Source of the DNA: Plutella xylostella
Taxonomy: Eukaryota; Arthropoda; Insecta; Lepidoptera; Plutellidae
Length of the DNA: 64,000 bases
Direction: 5' to 3'
NCBI RefSeq assembly: GCF_932276165.1
Contig: NC_063986.1
Location: forward strand, 1,810,501-1,874,500
This document shows positions 22,197 to 33,875 of the stretch, piece by piece; within the stretch, counting starts at the first letter, position 1, and every line of letters begins with the position of its first letter. The notes under the pieces were generated by a model. That model saw nothing but the letters and a program-made list of their open reading frames with translations. It was not told where the DNA came from and did not search any database. Position numbers and translations under genes: made by a program.

Positions 22197-22807
22197 CATC
22201 TAAGTAAGTAAATAGACGTTACATATTTTTACAGTCCCATCTGCCCGAAAAAAACACAGAAAATATACCTACCATATATTTTTTTGGGTATTCAACTATT
22301 CATATTTCTAGAAATATAGTCCAGTCTGCCCACTGTGCGGTTGCATCCGGCTTTCTGTCTGTAGCTGAAAGCCTTTTAGTTCAATTTACCGTAAAAAAGG
22401 AACCACTCAGTCTATTCCTGTGTTTTATGCCACTTGGGAAATTGCTGCCATTGTCTAAAGTATTTGAAATTCGGCTTTGATATCTCTTTGGCTGATTGTG
22501 AACATGCACCGTTTTTGCAAAGGAATTTCAGTCGCGAATATATGAGTTCTTTTTTATATTTTAAGTTGAATTACGGAGGAGTTTTTAGCTTTTTAGCATG
22601 CTGGGTGATGCAAAAATGGTAGGTATTTCAAGATGAAACGAAGATACGTCTTTATCTCTTAATTCTTTACTATAAAGTCATAGAAAAAAGAATAACGGCT
22701 TGAATCACCCTAGCTGACATTACAATACCTTTTTTATAAATCATCATGAATAACAAGATTAAATACATTCCTAATAAACAATTCTTCTTATTCATAAAAA
22801 AATACAA

Positions 22808-22823
22808 GATATATATATATATA
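22808..22823. repeat. (AT)n microsatellite
   Basis: Eight uninterrupted AT units. Confidence 0.9.
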
Positions 22824-22906
22824 CTATGTAGAGTTTGTCACCGTGGTGACACCATTTAATTTTGTCATCACTCTTTGTGTGTCGATAAATGAGACACTAT
22901 ATATGA

Positions 22907-23044
22907 CCTTGTTTCACAATGTCTGGTTAGTGGCTACCTGTGAGGTAAATACATGCTGTCACTCTCTGTTATTATTATTTTAACAGTGACAGCGTGTATT
23001 TTATCTCACAGGTAGCTACTAACCAGACATTTTGAAACAGAGCC
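22907..23044. mobile_element. Foldback MITE, 'gtttcacaatgtctggttag' family
   Basis: The left arm gtttcacaatgtctggttag.ggctacctgtgag pairs with the right arm ctcacaggtagctactaaccagacattttgaaac. Decayed relatives lie at 33876-34012 and 34361-34467. Confidence 0.8.
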
Positions 23045-23570
23045 TATGTCTGCTTTTTTATGTCTTATAAAATAATGAAAGAACGATTAAGGTCAAGTTC
23101 TAAGCAAAGAGCGAGCGTCAACAAGTTGTTCGTTTGTCGACCTTTCAGAGGGTATGACTTTCAATATAATTTCAAATTTACTGAGCAAAGAATTATTAAC
23201 AAGAAGTATTTCAGCAAACACCACCTAACGAGCTAAAAGCCAAAAAGTATTTTTAACAAGAAAAATATCCCCTTTCTCTCTTGTAATATTGAAGGAAATT
23301 CTACGTTTACATTTAAATTATTGAGGAATTTATACAATAGCGTTTTTATTCAAGTTTGGAAAGAGATAATAATCATCGTCATTAGCCCGCAAGCTATGAC
23401 ATTATTTACTAACGCACATAGGTACTTGAAATGTATCGAACAGTTTGGAGCAGGCGATATGTTGCAACGTCCGTCACTAGTCGTTTCTATATTCATAGAA
23501 AGAAATAAAAGGTTTATTCAGTGCACTACACACAAACACCAAATATAAACAAAAATAAAATTAAATAATA
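23045..23570. other. No feature seen
   Basis: A 75-codon frame at 23321-23548 has no recognisable content. Confidence 0.4.
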
Positions 23571-23755
23571 CACAGTAAAAGTACAAGGTCCTGAAAACGG
23601 AAGTGGATACTAACTAAATATTAAATTCCGTATTTAATCGATCCATTATATTTATTAAAGGACCAAAAACGGTACTTATATTAAATTTTAGTAAATAACT
23701 GACAATGATAAAGTGTTTACAAAATCTCACTCTCCATTGTCTTTATGTCAGCTAC
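23571..23755 (+). mobile_element. DNA-transposon copy, 'cctgaaaacggaagtgga' family
   Basis: It shares tcctgaaaacggaagtgga, ccgtatttaatcgat, tttattaaagga and aaaatctcactct.cattgtc with the element at 31874-32207, in the same order. It is uninterrupted at the site where the other copy carries a LINE tail. Its terminal repeats are more decayed. Confidence 0.7.
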
Positions 23756-24614
23756 CAATACCAATTTGCACCATAAATTTTTTGAAACAAAATAATATTA
23801 GGTAACAGAAAATAGGGCATACATACATACGAGTAGGTGAGGCATACACGACCCGACGAACATCTAATTCACTGAAAAATTACTATTCTATCCGAGAATC
23901 AGAAAGGATCGTTTCCGTGAGTAATAAAATCGGCCATAGCCAACCGTTTATTCCAGTTGTTTGTGATCCAGACGTGAGGGGGGAAAGAGGGGGAGAGGAA
24001 TCCGGAAAAATCTGGTTTCAGATGAGCCCTTGCCAGTATGATTATGATAATCACCATCCCGAATTGCTAGTTATTTTTTCTTTCAACAAAAATGTTTTCG
24101 TGTTTGAGGCTTGTTTATTTTTTTGGTAATTATACTTTTGTTTCGGAATAAATTTTAGATTATCTCAAGATCGGCCGAACATTGCCGCTCTTTAGAAGAA
24201 AGTAAGTTGCTTTTAATGTTTCTTTTTGTGTTTGATACGATGTTATTGTGATTGTTGAATAATTTTGAATATTTTGCTTTGATTTAAGATTAAAGATTTT
24301 ATATTATTGAGTAGGTACCTACCAAAAAAGAATAAATTTTAGATTATACGATTTACGTACATTATATGTCAAAAGATATGAAATTTCTCTCTAGATCTTA
24401 CATCTAGAAAGTAAAACTGGCTTTGTCCTCAAGCTAAAAAAAATTATCGTGTAAACGAAAACTAAATATACCAAAACAACTTCGTAATTATCATATAAGT
24501 GAGAGTTAGTCGTATTTGGCCATGAAAATCTAAACATAAACACAAACTACTTTCTATAACGAGGATTAAAGAAAGATTACGAAGACACTTATTTTATTTC
24601 TACAGTATTTAGGT
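23756..24614. other. Frame of unknown meaning, otherwise plain
   Basis: A 70-codon frame (23917-24129) contains ERGGEESGKIWFQMS and a hydrophobic end. I do not recognise it. No splice context supports it. Confidence 0.35.
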
Positions 24615-24617
24615 ACT

Positions 24618-24760
24618 CAGGCCACTTGCACCAACATAGAAAATCTAGATTTAGCGTCAAATCTCGATTTAAGAAACGTCAGTCCATATATTTTTTTGGC
24701 ATAAATCGAGATTTTACACTAAATCTAGATTTTAAATGTTTACGTAGTGCAAGCCGCCCC
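24618..24760. mobile_element. Foldback MITE, 'cacttgcaccaacata' family
   Basis: Arms ggccacttgcaccaacatag..aaatctagattta and taaatctagatttt..gtgcaagccgcc, with an inner pair aaatctcgattta/taaatcgagatttt. Another family member lies at 55213-55330. Confidence 0.75.
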
Positions 24761-25049
24761 TAGACTTATAACTTAAATCATCAAAGCCAAGAAACCCGTC
24801 TAATGGCTTCGGTAATATCGCAACTAGCACAGATGCTATCACAGTACGGCTGACACGCAAAACTCTATATTTGCAGCTAATGGGAATAGTGAACCTAACT
24901 ACCTTAATTGAGTTTTCCACTGCACTGGATTATAGTTTTTATACAGATGTTTTAAACATTCTATATCAATATGAAAGGGACTAAGGGGATGATTCTGAAT
25001 TACTTTTGCTGTACGACTTTTTCGAATACGCATTTATTTTCATAGAATC

Positions 25050-25192
25050 TAACTGTCAGTTTCACATTTGAGAATGACATAGTTAAGTAGAGTTTGAGTT
25101 TGGAATGCAGCGCTGTGATTGGCTGAACTGTCATTGAGAAGGTCTTAAGTTCATGCTTCGGTAGATTTACTCAAATGTGAAACTGAGCCTTA
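25050..25192. mobile_element. Weak foldback element
   Basis: cagtttcacatttgagaatg pairs with tactcaaatgtgaaactgag across about 140 bp. Only the outer 20 bp match. Confidence 0.4.
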
Positions 25193-25425
25193 GTCGATTA
25201 ATTGTCGTTTTACTGGTGCTTATAAACTGTACCTTATGTGCCTACGACCAATACACCGTAGGCAACTAGGCAGTCAGCCACTGACAATCAATCTAGCTAA
25301 TTCTTTCACCACGGTGATTAACGCTGGTTCACATCAAGCGTTTTTCACCAACAAAAATGAAGATCCCATTTCGGCTTACTGTAACTACCACTTTTGCAAC
25401 TCCCTTTACAACTTATGTATAAAGA

Positions 25426-25637
25426 ACTAGCTGTTTCCGCGCGCTTCGCTTCGCCTTAAAAAGTTTTCCCGTGGGAATTCCGGGATAAAAAATAGCCTAT
25501 GTTCTTTCCCAGGGTCTAGACCGTATGTATACCAAATTTCATTCAAATCCGTTCAGTAGTTTTGGCGTGAAAGAGTAACAGACAGACAGACAGACAGACA
25601 GACACAGTTACTTTCGCATTTATAATATTAGTTAGGA
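25426..25637 (+). mobile_element. (GACA)n-containing lepidopteran repeat
   Basis: It reads actagctgtttccgcgcgct, ggaattccgggataaaaaat, agcctatgttctttcccagg, ttcagtagttttggcgtgaa and (GACA)6, then acagttactttcgcatttat and taatatta. A near-full copy is inverted at 43586-43798. Shorter relatives lie at 33236 and 54405. Most likely LINE- or SINE-derived. The 3' edge has a small ttaggat tandem (25630-25660). Confidence 0.85.
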
Positions 25638-26010
25638 TAGTTAGGATTAGTTAGGATGGATGCAGAAACGGTTAGTAACACTGACTCTTATGCCGAAGGT
25701 CTTGGGTGCGAATTCCGCATTTAGTCTAGACATAACTAGTTTTGTCCGAGTAACTAAGTCACAACTAGAAATGTCTATAAACAACATTTTCATCTGAATA
25801 TCATAATCACAACTAGAAATCAAACCTATCTAATTGATAGATGCTAAATTGAATATGACTTATTTAAAACTAGTTTAATCTCCTTAGACCTAGAGACCAA
25901 AAAATTCACAACTTTCAGATTTCCGCGGCTGCAAACTGCTGCTTTGTCTGAGCCCTGTCATCGTAGGTCTCGTCATTATGTCCTCGTATGAGGTCTCGGG
26001 TCTCTAGATG
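25638..26010. other. Possible decayed tRNA-like sequence, otherwise plain
   Basis: 25655-25720 (acggttagtaac.., gggtgcgaattccgc) loosely resembles a SINE head with a damaged B box. 'cacaactagaaat' occurs twice (25749, 25807), 58 bp apart. Confidence 0.3.
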
Positions 26011-26592
26011 TTAAAAAACCGGCCAAGTGCGAGTCGGGCTCGCGCACAAAGGGTTCCGTAGCAGCAAATCAAAATTACAGTTAAATCAACCTATCTCAAA
26101 AACTATAAGAGATACTTTGATCAAACCAAAAATCGTTGAAAGAGTTAATTAGCATGCATCACCTCTATTTTTTTAGAATTTTATACCCCGTAGTTATAAA
26201 AATAGAGGAGGGGGGACATACTTTTTACGACTTTGAGAGCTGATATCTCAAAAACCGTTCACTTTAAGAAAAATGTTTTTTAGAAAACTTTATATCATTT
26301 TAAAAGACCTTTCCATTGATACCCCACACGGGTATGTACATCGAAAAAAAAAATTTCATCCCTCAGTTACATGTATGGGGGGCCCCACTCCCAATTCTTT
26401 TTTTTACTATTTAGTGTCATATTTTTGTAGCGGTTCATACAACACATATTCCCATCAAATTTCATCACTGTAGTACTTATAGTTTCCGAGTAAATCGGCT
26501 GTGACAGACGGACAGACGGACAGACGGACAGACGGACATGACGAAACTATAAGGGTTCCGTTTTTGCCATTTTGGCTACGGAACCCTAATAA
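26011..26592 (+). mobile_element. Lepidopteran repeat 'ccggccaagtgcgagtcggg'
   Basis: A well-known interspersed repeat of Lepidoptera. It starts aaaaccggccaagtgcgag and gggttccgtagc. It ends with (GACAGACG)n, cgaaactataagggttccg and gctacggaaccct. The gggttccgtagc/gctacggaaccc pair is inverted. The interior is AT-rich and has no coding capacity. Confidence 0.85.
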
Positions 26593-27154
26593 ATGGGCTA
26601 AATCCGTAAGCATTTACTTATAAACTATTTCTACAGTCCTAGTTAAAATAACGGGTTTTGTTTAGTCGATGTCCTAATGAAAACATTATGGAGCTATTCG
26701 GGGAATAAAGTTTACGAATGTCAATAGAGTTGAGCAAAACGCAAGCATGCTAAAGTTTTAAAATTACTGCTTAATTTCGCGTATATTTCATTCGTGGATG
26801 TTTTTGCACGCTACACGGTTTAGTCACGAAACAATTTTTTACGGTTACGAAACATTTTGCCACCGATTTAAAAAAAATCTAATACAAAACACACAGAAAC
26901 AAATATTCACTGTAACACATGGGTCTTCACCAAAAGTAAGTGGTAATTGCTATCTCCACTCTTACCAAGGGACAAAACAGTTCATTAGCTAAAACGTCCT
27001 ATAATTTTTCTATGAATAAAGGGGTTAGGCTACCGGACATACGAACTGCTTCTCAACTGCAAACCACGCTGACTACAATTTTATTGAACTGCAATCGACT
27101 GCGTGTTTGGTTTCCAGCTCTATTCTACACTTAGATTAACAATTTGAACAAAAT

Positions 27155-27605
27155 AGTGTGTCACATAAAAAAAAGCAAAAAACTGTCCGCATTTTCTGTT
27201 TTGTCTAACCGTTTAAAGTTCAACCTAATGACAACATTGTACCAATGAATAAAGTGAAAAATCTTCTGAACAAACTAATTCAAAATAAGAACTCAAAAAC
27301 AAACACAAACACGCACTCACGCCTTGTACTAATGTAGGGTAAGCAGAGGTGCATTGCTGCACCCACTTTTCGCCAGAGTGTTATGTTAGTCCCAATGTAA
27401 TAGGGGGCGGGCCTATTGCCATCTTACGGGCACATCCAAGACCCGAGATCAAATATCTGTGTTTAAACAAATATCTGCCCCAGCCGGGAATCGAACCCGG
27501 GACCATCGGCTCAGTAGTCAGGGTCACTAACCACTACGCCATTCAGTCGTCTTTATAAATAAGAACTCAGTGGTAGAAGATGACTGTATTCGTCGAGACG
27601 TTTCT
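27155..27605 (+). repeat. Old repeat copy A, split by a SINE
   Basis: Left part: gtgtcacata..aaagcaaa.aactg.ccgcatttt, ccattgta..atgaataaagt, aatcttct.a.tgaac. Right part: aataagaactcagtggtaga. Both parts occur in the same order at 43485-43830. Here the SINE at 27283-27569 separates them. Confidence 0.65.
27283..27569 (-). mobile_element. Full-length tRNA-derived SINE with 13-bp target duplication
   Basis: Reverse-complement copy of the 16200 element. The head at 27551-27490 has the B box (complement of ggaatcgaaccc) and an A box near 27540. The body runs to the cgcactcacgcc end at 27311. The target duplication AAATAAGAACTCA is at 27283-27295 and 27557-27569. A single head is present, without the 21-bp duplication seen at 16220. 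Confidence 0.9.
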
Positions 27606-27692
27606 TTTATACGGACACTCCATCTAGTTTCTTTCCTGGAATTGAACCCTCGGAACAATCGTCAGTTACTAACCATTGCGCAATCCAGACGT
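27590..27692 (-). mobile_element. tRNA-like head, possibly another SINE
   Basis: On the minus strand, gattgcgcaatggttagtaa resembles an A box and gggttcaattcc matches the B box, with 30-odd bases between them. The following sequence is unlike the other SINEs here. It could be a decayed tRNA pseudogene or a third SINE family. Confidence 0.45.
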
Positions 27693-28113
27693 AACGAATG
27701 TCGATGTAAAATATTTCTTGCGTGCTAATGGCATAGTAGTTAGTTCGAAACATTATTTATTTATGGCCGCTCGTGACTTATTTACAAATTGCCTGCGCTC
27801 ATTCGCTTCCTTGACGACATCATTAAGTAATTTTTCGTTGAGTGAAAGGATTTTCCATTTTTTTTTACATAATTTATAGTGGATTATGATTTTTATCGTT
27901 AATATTCTTCAACACGAGATTCAGATTTTTATTTTTATATTTAAATTTGTGGTAAAAACTTAAATCTGTTGATCGTAAGTCAGTAAAATTATTATTACTG
28001 TTGTAAAGTGAGTATAAATGAATAAAAATTGTATCATTATTCCGTTTAAAATACCCAGCTACAGTAATCTACACCGGAACAGCTTCAGCACTCTATTCAC
28101 ACCATGACACGAG

Positions 28114-28226
28114 CATATATACAGGGTGTATTTTTCATACATTTCGTTATCTGCGCCCTATTGTGCGGAGGAGCGGTCGCGAGTGAGCCGCTTATCGGCA
28201 GCGCCACTGAAACACCCGCTATATAC
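28114..28226. mobile_element. Small MITE, 'atatacagggtgt' ends
   Basis: atatacagggtgta and acacccgctatata bound 110 bp with a GC-rich core (gagcggtcgcgagtgagcc). Similar acagggtg/caccctgt ends occur singly at 30760, 39922, 43050 and 61933. Confidence 0.55.
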
Positions 28227-28302
28227 TTATTCTGTGGTGGAAAATTAGTTTGAAGCGATTTTGCATGCTATTTTGTTTAACTGGCTAGTGGAGCTTGTTG
28301 TG

Positions 28303-28456
28303 CTTAGCCCCAATTTCGCCATTCTCGGTTAGATCATAACGAGGGATTGTTTCATCAATTATACGTCATCTCTATATAAAATTCTTGACAGATGTGTCAA
28401 AAGTCAACCACTAATCCCTGGTTATCAAATAACCGAGTATAGCCAAATTAGGGCAG
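28303..28456. mobile_element. MITE, 'gacagatgtgtcaaaagtca' family
   Basis: Inverted ends ccaatttcgccattctcggtta and aaccgagtatagccaaatt surround tatacgtcatctctatataa, gacagatgtgtcaaaagtca and ccctggttat. Other copies lie at 39363-39735 (three) and 63258-63420. Confidence 0.8.
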
Positions 28457-28516
28457 TCTGTAAATAAATTATTGTATGAGTAGAAGTATGATTTTTTTAA
28501 CTACACTGGTGTAATA

Positions 28517-28578
28517 AAAAGTTCCACCTGCTATTGCCGTTACATTATGTCAATGGTTTTTTTTCATTGCTCGACAAT
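28517..28578. mobile_element. Fragment of 'cgagcaatgaaaaa' family
   Basis: agttccacctgctattgccg and tttcattgctcg match the better copy at 35771-35850. Related ends lie at 40262-40297 and 47935-47965. Confidence 0.45.
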
Positions 28579-29839
28579 AATAAAAAAAAATCAAAATATA
28601 TTTATTTAAAAAAAATCATGTACATTATATAGATCTTATATCTATTTAACATCTAAAATACACTTTGCCTTCATTGGATCTGGTACTCTGTCTTCTAAAC
28701 TAGGACAGTTTATTTTATTTATACTTTTTTTGAATTTTTATTTAAATTTTAAAATTTTTGGTTAAAACTGAAGCTAAGTAAATTATTTGAAAACAAAATA
28801 AAAGTAATGTGAAGTACCTCATAATAGTTTGTCCTTTTAATCTGTGTATTGGTTTTAGCTCAAAGGGCACACTAAACGTTCCGTGGATTCGTAGTCAAAA
28901 CCATGTAGCCAATCTACCACAGCGCTTTTGAACTTAGTCCTGTTTAGAATTCTAGTATTCGTTTTTTTATTTAATAAATTATAACCAATCACCAATATAT
29001 TTGTAACCAATCACCTAAAAAATAGGTAATTGATAGCAGTGTCTTGTTTACATGTGAAATCAAATCAAATTTCTAGAATAGGGATATTACTATATACATA
29101 CCTATTTAACGTAGCAGTTATGTATTTAATAGTTGTTATGAATGGCAATGGCTGCTTTTGGTTCAGATTTTTATTGATATACAAATTGGTAGTTTGCAAA
29201 CAAGTTTAAATTTCATTCCATAACTTGGTTGCAAATTGCAACTGCCTACATATGGAAGTAAAATTGTAGGAACTTTTTCCTGTGTGAGTGTGTTTACACC
29301 TACGTACGGTGTATGTTTGTGTGTGTGAGTGTATCGGAGATTGCAATCTGAAAAGCAGGAGGACTGAAGTATTGGAAAGTACAATGATAAAGTTATGTTA
29401 TCGGGAAATGGTATGGTATTATTAAAATATGTGTTGGTATTGTTTATTTCCTAAAGGTGATTGCAAAAGTGGTATACAAGCCGAAAGGAGGTCATACTGA
29501 ACTAGGTACTTTGTTCTACGATTTTCGGAAAAAAAAATATTTGCGTGCAAAAAATATGGGCTTTTCCACAAATAATATTTATATAAAACTCTCGGAAAAA
29601 GCTAGTAAACTAATTGACATGGATAGAATCAAGTTATCATATCAACAGGGTCTAGAATAATTTAGTTGAGAGGTTTATTTATAGAAACTACAGGAATCGT
29701 CTTTGTCGTCCTGAAAGGGGCAGAAACTAAGTATTAGATAAATAGCTAAATATTCTATAGACGGCGGAGGTTCGACCGCCCACGCCGTTCCAATTACGAG
29801 AAACGAGAATTTCAATCAACTGAGCGACTATTATGAAAA
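28579..29839. other. No feature seen
   Basis: A GT-rich low-complexity patch (29283-29335) lies here. The short frame 29457-29660 is lysine-rich and unrecognised. Confidence 0.4.
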
Positions 29840-29859
29840 TGATCCCTTTTATGTACACC

Positions 29860-30078
29860 TGTATACCTAGCACGGGCTACAAGATGCACAAAATAAGACT
29901 TCTCAAAAGACTTGCGCCCCGTATGATGATGCTCGAGGAGTTTCTTTCGCCATTTCTTTCCTCCTTAATGGCGGGGCCTTTGTGAAATGGTGGTAGATAG
30001 ATTATGACTTTTGACAAGTAAGTAATTCTAATATTTTACGTCGAAAAAATAAACGATTTCATTTCATTCATTTCATGT
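29860..30078 (+). mobile_element. LINE 3' end, 'cctttgtgaaatggtggtag' family
   Basis: It ends with ttaatggcggggcctttgtg, aaatggtggtagatag, ttgacaagtaagt, AATAAA and a (catttcatt)n tail. A shorter relative is at 37850-37935. Confidence 0.55.
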
Positions 30079-31354
30079 ATTACGGCTCGGAAATTAAAAA
30101 AAAGAGAGAGGTGCAGTACTAACAGCCCAACAGAAAATAGAATAGTTTTTATCAAACCCCTGCTTTTTCTATTAATCTAAACCTGTTTTGTAAATAATAT
30201 TTAGTTTAAAAAGAGTAGTGAAGTCGCGTAAAATATACTCACTATATTTCTTATCTATACTAAGACACAGTATGATGTGGAGTTCATCGAAATTAATAAA
30301 TAAGCATGTTTTGTGATAGCTTGATATTTGTTGTTCCAATAATGGAATTAATTGGGCATAAAAACGATGGTATATTCCATTTTCTTAGAACTTATAAAAG
30401 AGGCTTTATATAACAAATACAAATTACTTTTTGAATTTTTCAATAAGAATCACAGACGCCAGGATGTTTCTCATAATGGAAGGTTTCGCATCATACAACA
30501 ACGGAACAAGGGTTAGGAGAGAAATGTTACCTTTTGTTCATTGCTAAATATTAGTAGCTATATCCCAGCCAGTGCCTAGGTTAGTTCAATATCATTATTG
30601 TAAAAATTGGAATATTGATTTATGACTAAGATGACTGGGATCTAAAATATGTTGCAAATCAATAACATACTCGTAGACCAAAGTCATAGAACAAAAGTTG
30701 TTCAGAATCACCCCTGAATTATCCTGTTTCCGCTTACTGATATCACTTTCGCAACACCCTGTATAAGTAGAAGAAGATTGTTTCAAAATAAGAACTTCTC
30801 CAGTAATCTATTGTTTGAACCCTGCGGCCGTGGACGTAAATATTAAAATCGCTTGTTTTTACCTCCGCTGCAGAGCTTGTGAGTTGGTTTTTTCCACCAT
30901 TTTTCTGCGGACGAAAGCAATTACGGATGGGGGAAATTATTAAACCGTGTTGTTTTGTTTGAGGAAGACTTTTAATTCCATTAACCGTGGAGAGTGAGAC
31001 TTATCTTTCAAATGGCTTGTCTTGTGGAAAAACTGTTTTCTTTCCAGCTTATTCTTCTTGTTTCTGAACTATACTTTTTATGATGAGAGCGTTCACAAAC
31101 TATAAAGTTACTAAAATACTTTTTAAACTGACTCAGTTGGTAAAAGTTTTTCACAAAAGGATATTCATATTTAGGAACAAGGTATTTCGGCGCGTTAAAT
31201 ATTATGAATTTTGCGTTTGAAATAGCAATAGTGGCGATACGCCTGAGCCAAAGATGCTCAATCTAATCCTCAAAAGACGTTCAATTCACTGTGCCAAACT
31301 ATTATTTTCCATTTATAAGGTATCGTTATCACACGTTATCGATGAGATTCCGCG
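30079..31354. other. No feature seen
   Basis: The 63-codon minus frame at 30595-30786 has no domain. The remainder is plain AT-rich DNA. Confidence 0.4.
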
Positions 31355-31357
31355 TTA

Positions 31358-31535
31358 AGGTAAGCGTCCACCTAGCGCTATCGTACGTATCGCACCAAAC
31401 GGATTGTCACATATGTATATGGAGAAGCGGAGGAAATGCTGATGAAGTGGACGCACTTGTGTAAATTTATATACCTACAAGGAGTGCTGAATGTGATGCG
31501 GCAGTCGCGTACGTTGCCAAAAGGTGGACTTACTT
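31358..31535. mobile_element. 178-bp MITE with TTA flanks
   Basis: The ends aggtaagcgtccacct and aggtggacttactt are inverted. TTA lies outside both (31355-31357, 31536-31538). It shares tcgtacgtatcg, accaaacggatt and ctgaatg.gatgcg with an inverted copy at 59159-59755, which is split by a LINE. Confidence 0.7.
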
Positions 31536-31873
31536 TTAGTACGGGTCCGTACAAGGTGTTGCGCGATATGCAAAAGGGTTAGGAAGTTTACAATACATAA
31601 GGTATCAAGCATTTTAAGTAAAGATATATTCCTCTTAAAATTATGTTAAATACCTATTTAAAACACGTGCCAACATAAATTTAATAGCAATATGTTTTCA
31701 TCTTCCCGGATCGTCGCGGTAATTTCCCACAGGATGCGAATGAGACCGGGACACCCGGTATTTTTCCATTTTACTAGCATTCGTAAACTATTTTCTTCTA
31801 CAGTGTTGGCTTATTCTGGTATGGTCTAAAGGAAAAATATGATTGATCATAATATAGACAAAAAGGTACTACT

Positions 31874-32207
31874 TACAGTAAAACTATAAAGTCCTGAAAA
31901 CGGAAGTGGATTCTAACTAATTATTACAGACCGTATTTAATCGATGTATTTATTATGTTTATTAAAGGTAGGCTGGCTGGTAGAAAATGCTTTTAGCATT
32001 AAGTCCACCTTTTGTACACTTATATGTCATATTTGTGCAATAAAGTATCAAATAAATAAATAAATAAAGGACAAATCCGTTAAAAAGCCATAACCAAACA
32101 GTATTTTATTTTAAAAATATATGTAAATGTAAGTAAATAAATGATAATGAGAAAAATTCTTTGCAAAATCTCACTCTTTATTGTCATGACTTTATAGTTG
32201 TACTGTA
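31874..32207. mobile_element. DNA transposon with nested LINE tail
   Basis: The ends tacagtaaaactataaagtc and gactttatagttgtactgta are inverted with one or two mismatches. The interior matches 23571-23755. It is interrupted at 31969-32070 by a LINE 3' tail bounded by the direct repeat TAAAGG. Confidence 0.8.
31969..32070 (+). mobile_element. LINE 3' tail inserted with TAAAGG duplication
   Basis: It reads taggctggctggtagaaaat, gcttttagcattaagtccac and cttttgtacacttatatg, then tttgtgcaataaagt and (AATA)n. TAAAGG occurs at 31963-31968 and 32065-32070. The uninterrupted copy at 23571 shows the empty site ttattaaaggacc. Confidence 0.85.
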
Positions 32208-33235
32208 GGTCCCTAAGTGAGTAATACACATTAAAAAAAATCATGACTATAGTTCCGGAAGGGGTAGTCAGAGGTGTCTAGCAAGTAAGTCAACCGCTTG
32301 TCAAACTCTCGTTAATTTTTTTTTAAACAATTTCGTTGTACTATAGCATAAGTTATAGCTTAATTAAAACATAGATAGACTCTGATACCTATCTAGGTTC
32401 GTTAATTGATACGCAAACTTCGCCACAACTGCGAGTTCGCTCTAGAAATTACTCTATTAAGTACGGAAATAGACACGAGAGGAATTGAAGCTTTGGATGT
32501 GAATAATTGAAGTTTTAACAGACATTCCTAGTTGGGCGCAGTTTTAGAGTGGATCTTGCGAATCGTACCGCGTTATTACTCGCTCCGAAATACTGGGGAC
32601 CTAACTACCATTTAATTTTATGATCGCTCTAACTTCGAACTGAACAGTTTGTTATAAAATTAACATAAACTACTCATTGTTATTATTGTTAAGTTATTAA
32701 TTGCCGACAGTGATGCCGAAAAAAAATAGTGATAAAATTTAATGACTGCGATTCTTGATATATTTTAGAGCAACGAAAATAAGGAAATATAATATACAAA
32801 TAGGTACTATTTTTTGCAGTGATGGTCAGAAACATTTGACACTATACTGCAAGGGCCAGTAGAAGTTATTAAACAACATAAAAAATATATATTCTAACAC
32901 AATTCATAATTTATATGTAGGTATTTTGACAACGTGAAAAAAGATTGAATATTTTATGAAGCCTCATACATCATCTATAGATACATTTCATCATGTCGTT
33001 AAACCAAATTTACATTTCTAAACTCTGCATTTAATGTCCCTTTCACGTTTCAAACAAAGTTCGTATTAATTGAGATGGATCGCCAAAACATAACGGATTT
33101 TATTTTAACCTCAGTTTTTGTTCCGCAAAAAATGTTTGTCATTTATGTTGGTAGATATATTTATGATATCTGTTTTTATCATAGAACAACAGCCTAGATT
33201 CTACGTTTTTAAAAAATATTTTATTTTTAAATTGT
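32208..33235. other. No feature seen
   Basis: AT-rich throughout; no paired ends or coding run noticed. Confidence 0.4.
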
Positions 33236-33466
33236 GATTAGCTGTTTTCGCGAGCTTCGTTTTGCCTTAAAACTTTCATCCCCTACTTAACCCCTTTAGG
33301 TGTGGAGTATGTTCTGTAAGTTTCTGAAAATCCTTTCTTAGTGCTCATTTACACTACCTAAGGAACCTACGTGCCAAGTTTCATGATTGAAGCTTGAGCC
33401 ATTTGGGCTGTGCGTTGATGTCCAATCAGTCACTTTCTTCTTTTATATTAAGATAGAGATGTATTA
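33236..33466 (+). mobile_element. Diverged relative of the 'agctgtt.tcgcgcgcttcg' repeat
   Basis: It begins attagctgttttcgcgagct and ttgccttaaaa like 25426. It continues with cctacgtgccaagtttcatg and ends near tatattaagatagag instead of a (GACA)n run. Confidence 0.6.
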
Positions 33467-33532
33467 CATCATGTATAAACTGGGTACCTTCAACCTACAA
33501 GGTAAGTTTTAATATTTTTTTTATCTCTCTAA

Positions 33533-33618
33533 GGGCCACTTTTACTAAATGCTAAACGTATTTAACATTTGTTTTAAATACCATTATACATACGTTTAGC
33601 GTTTGGTAAAAATGTCTC
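33533..33618. mobile_element. 86-bp MITE with TAA target duplication
   Basis: Arms ccacttttactaaatgctaa acgtat and atacgtttagcgtttggtaa aaatg. TAA lies at 33530-33532 and 33619-33621. A longer, more decayed relative is at 62285-62395. Confidence 0.75.
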
Positions 33619-33749
33619 TAAGCCTTTTTAGTCTTTAAAAACAAATACCCGATTGTAATGTGAGCTATGTGTAAGCTACCCTTGCACGCCTCTACATATT
33701 TATTAATATTTTCAACATTAAATTTCTAAGTAAGTTAGGATTTTTTTTT

Positions 33750-33833
33750 TATTTCACTCCTTATTGTACAAATATTACAAATAAAAGTACAAAGGGTGGA
33801 CTTAATGCTAAAAGCATTTTCTGCCAGTCAACC
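33750..33833 (-). mobile_element. LINE 3' tail (minus)
   Basis: Reverse complement of the tail at 31969: ctgg.agaaaatgcttttagc, attaagtccaccctttgtac, then an AT tract to an oligo-A run. Confidence 0.75.
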
Positions 33834-33875
33834 CGCATTTCGCAACCCGAAATTCTGATAATCAAGTTCAGAAAT

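Noticed and set aside
25579..25605. CRISPR-like or satellite array from the GACA units
   Set aside because: It is a simple tetranucleotide run inside a known interspersed repeat, without spacers.
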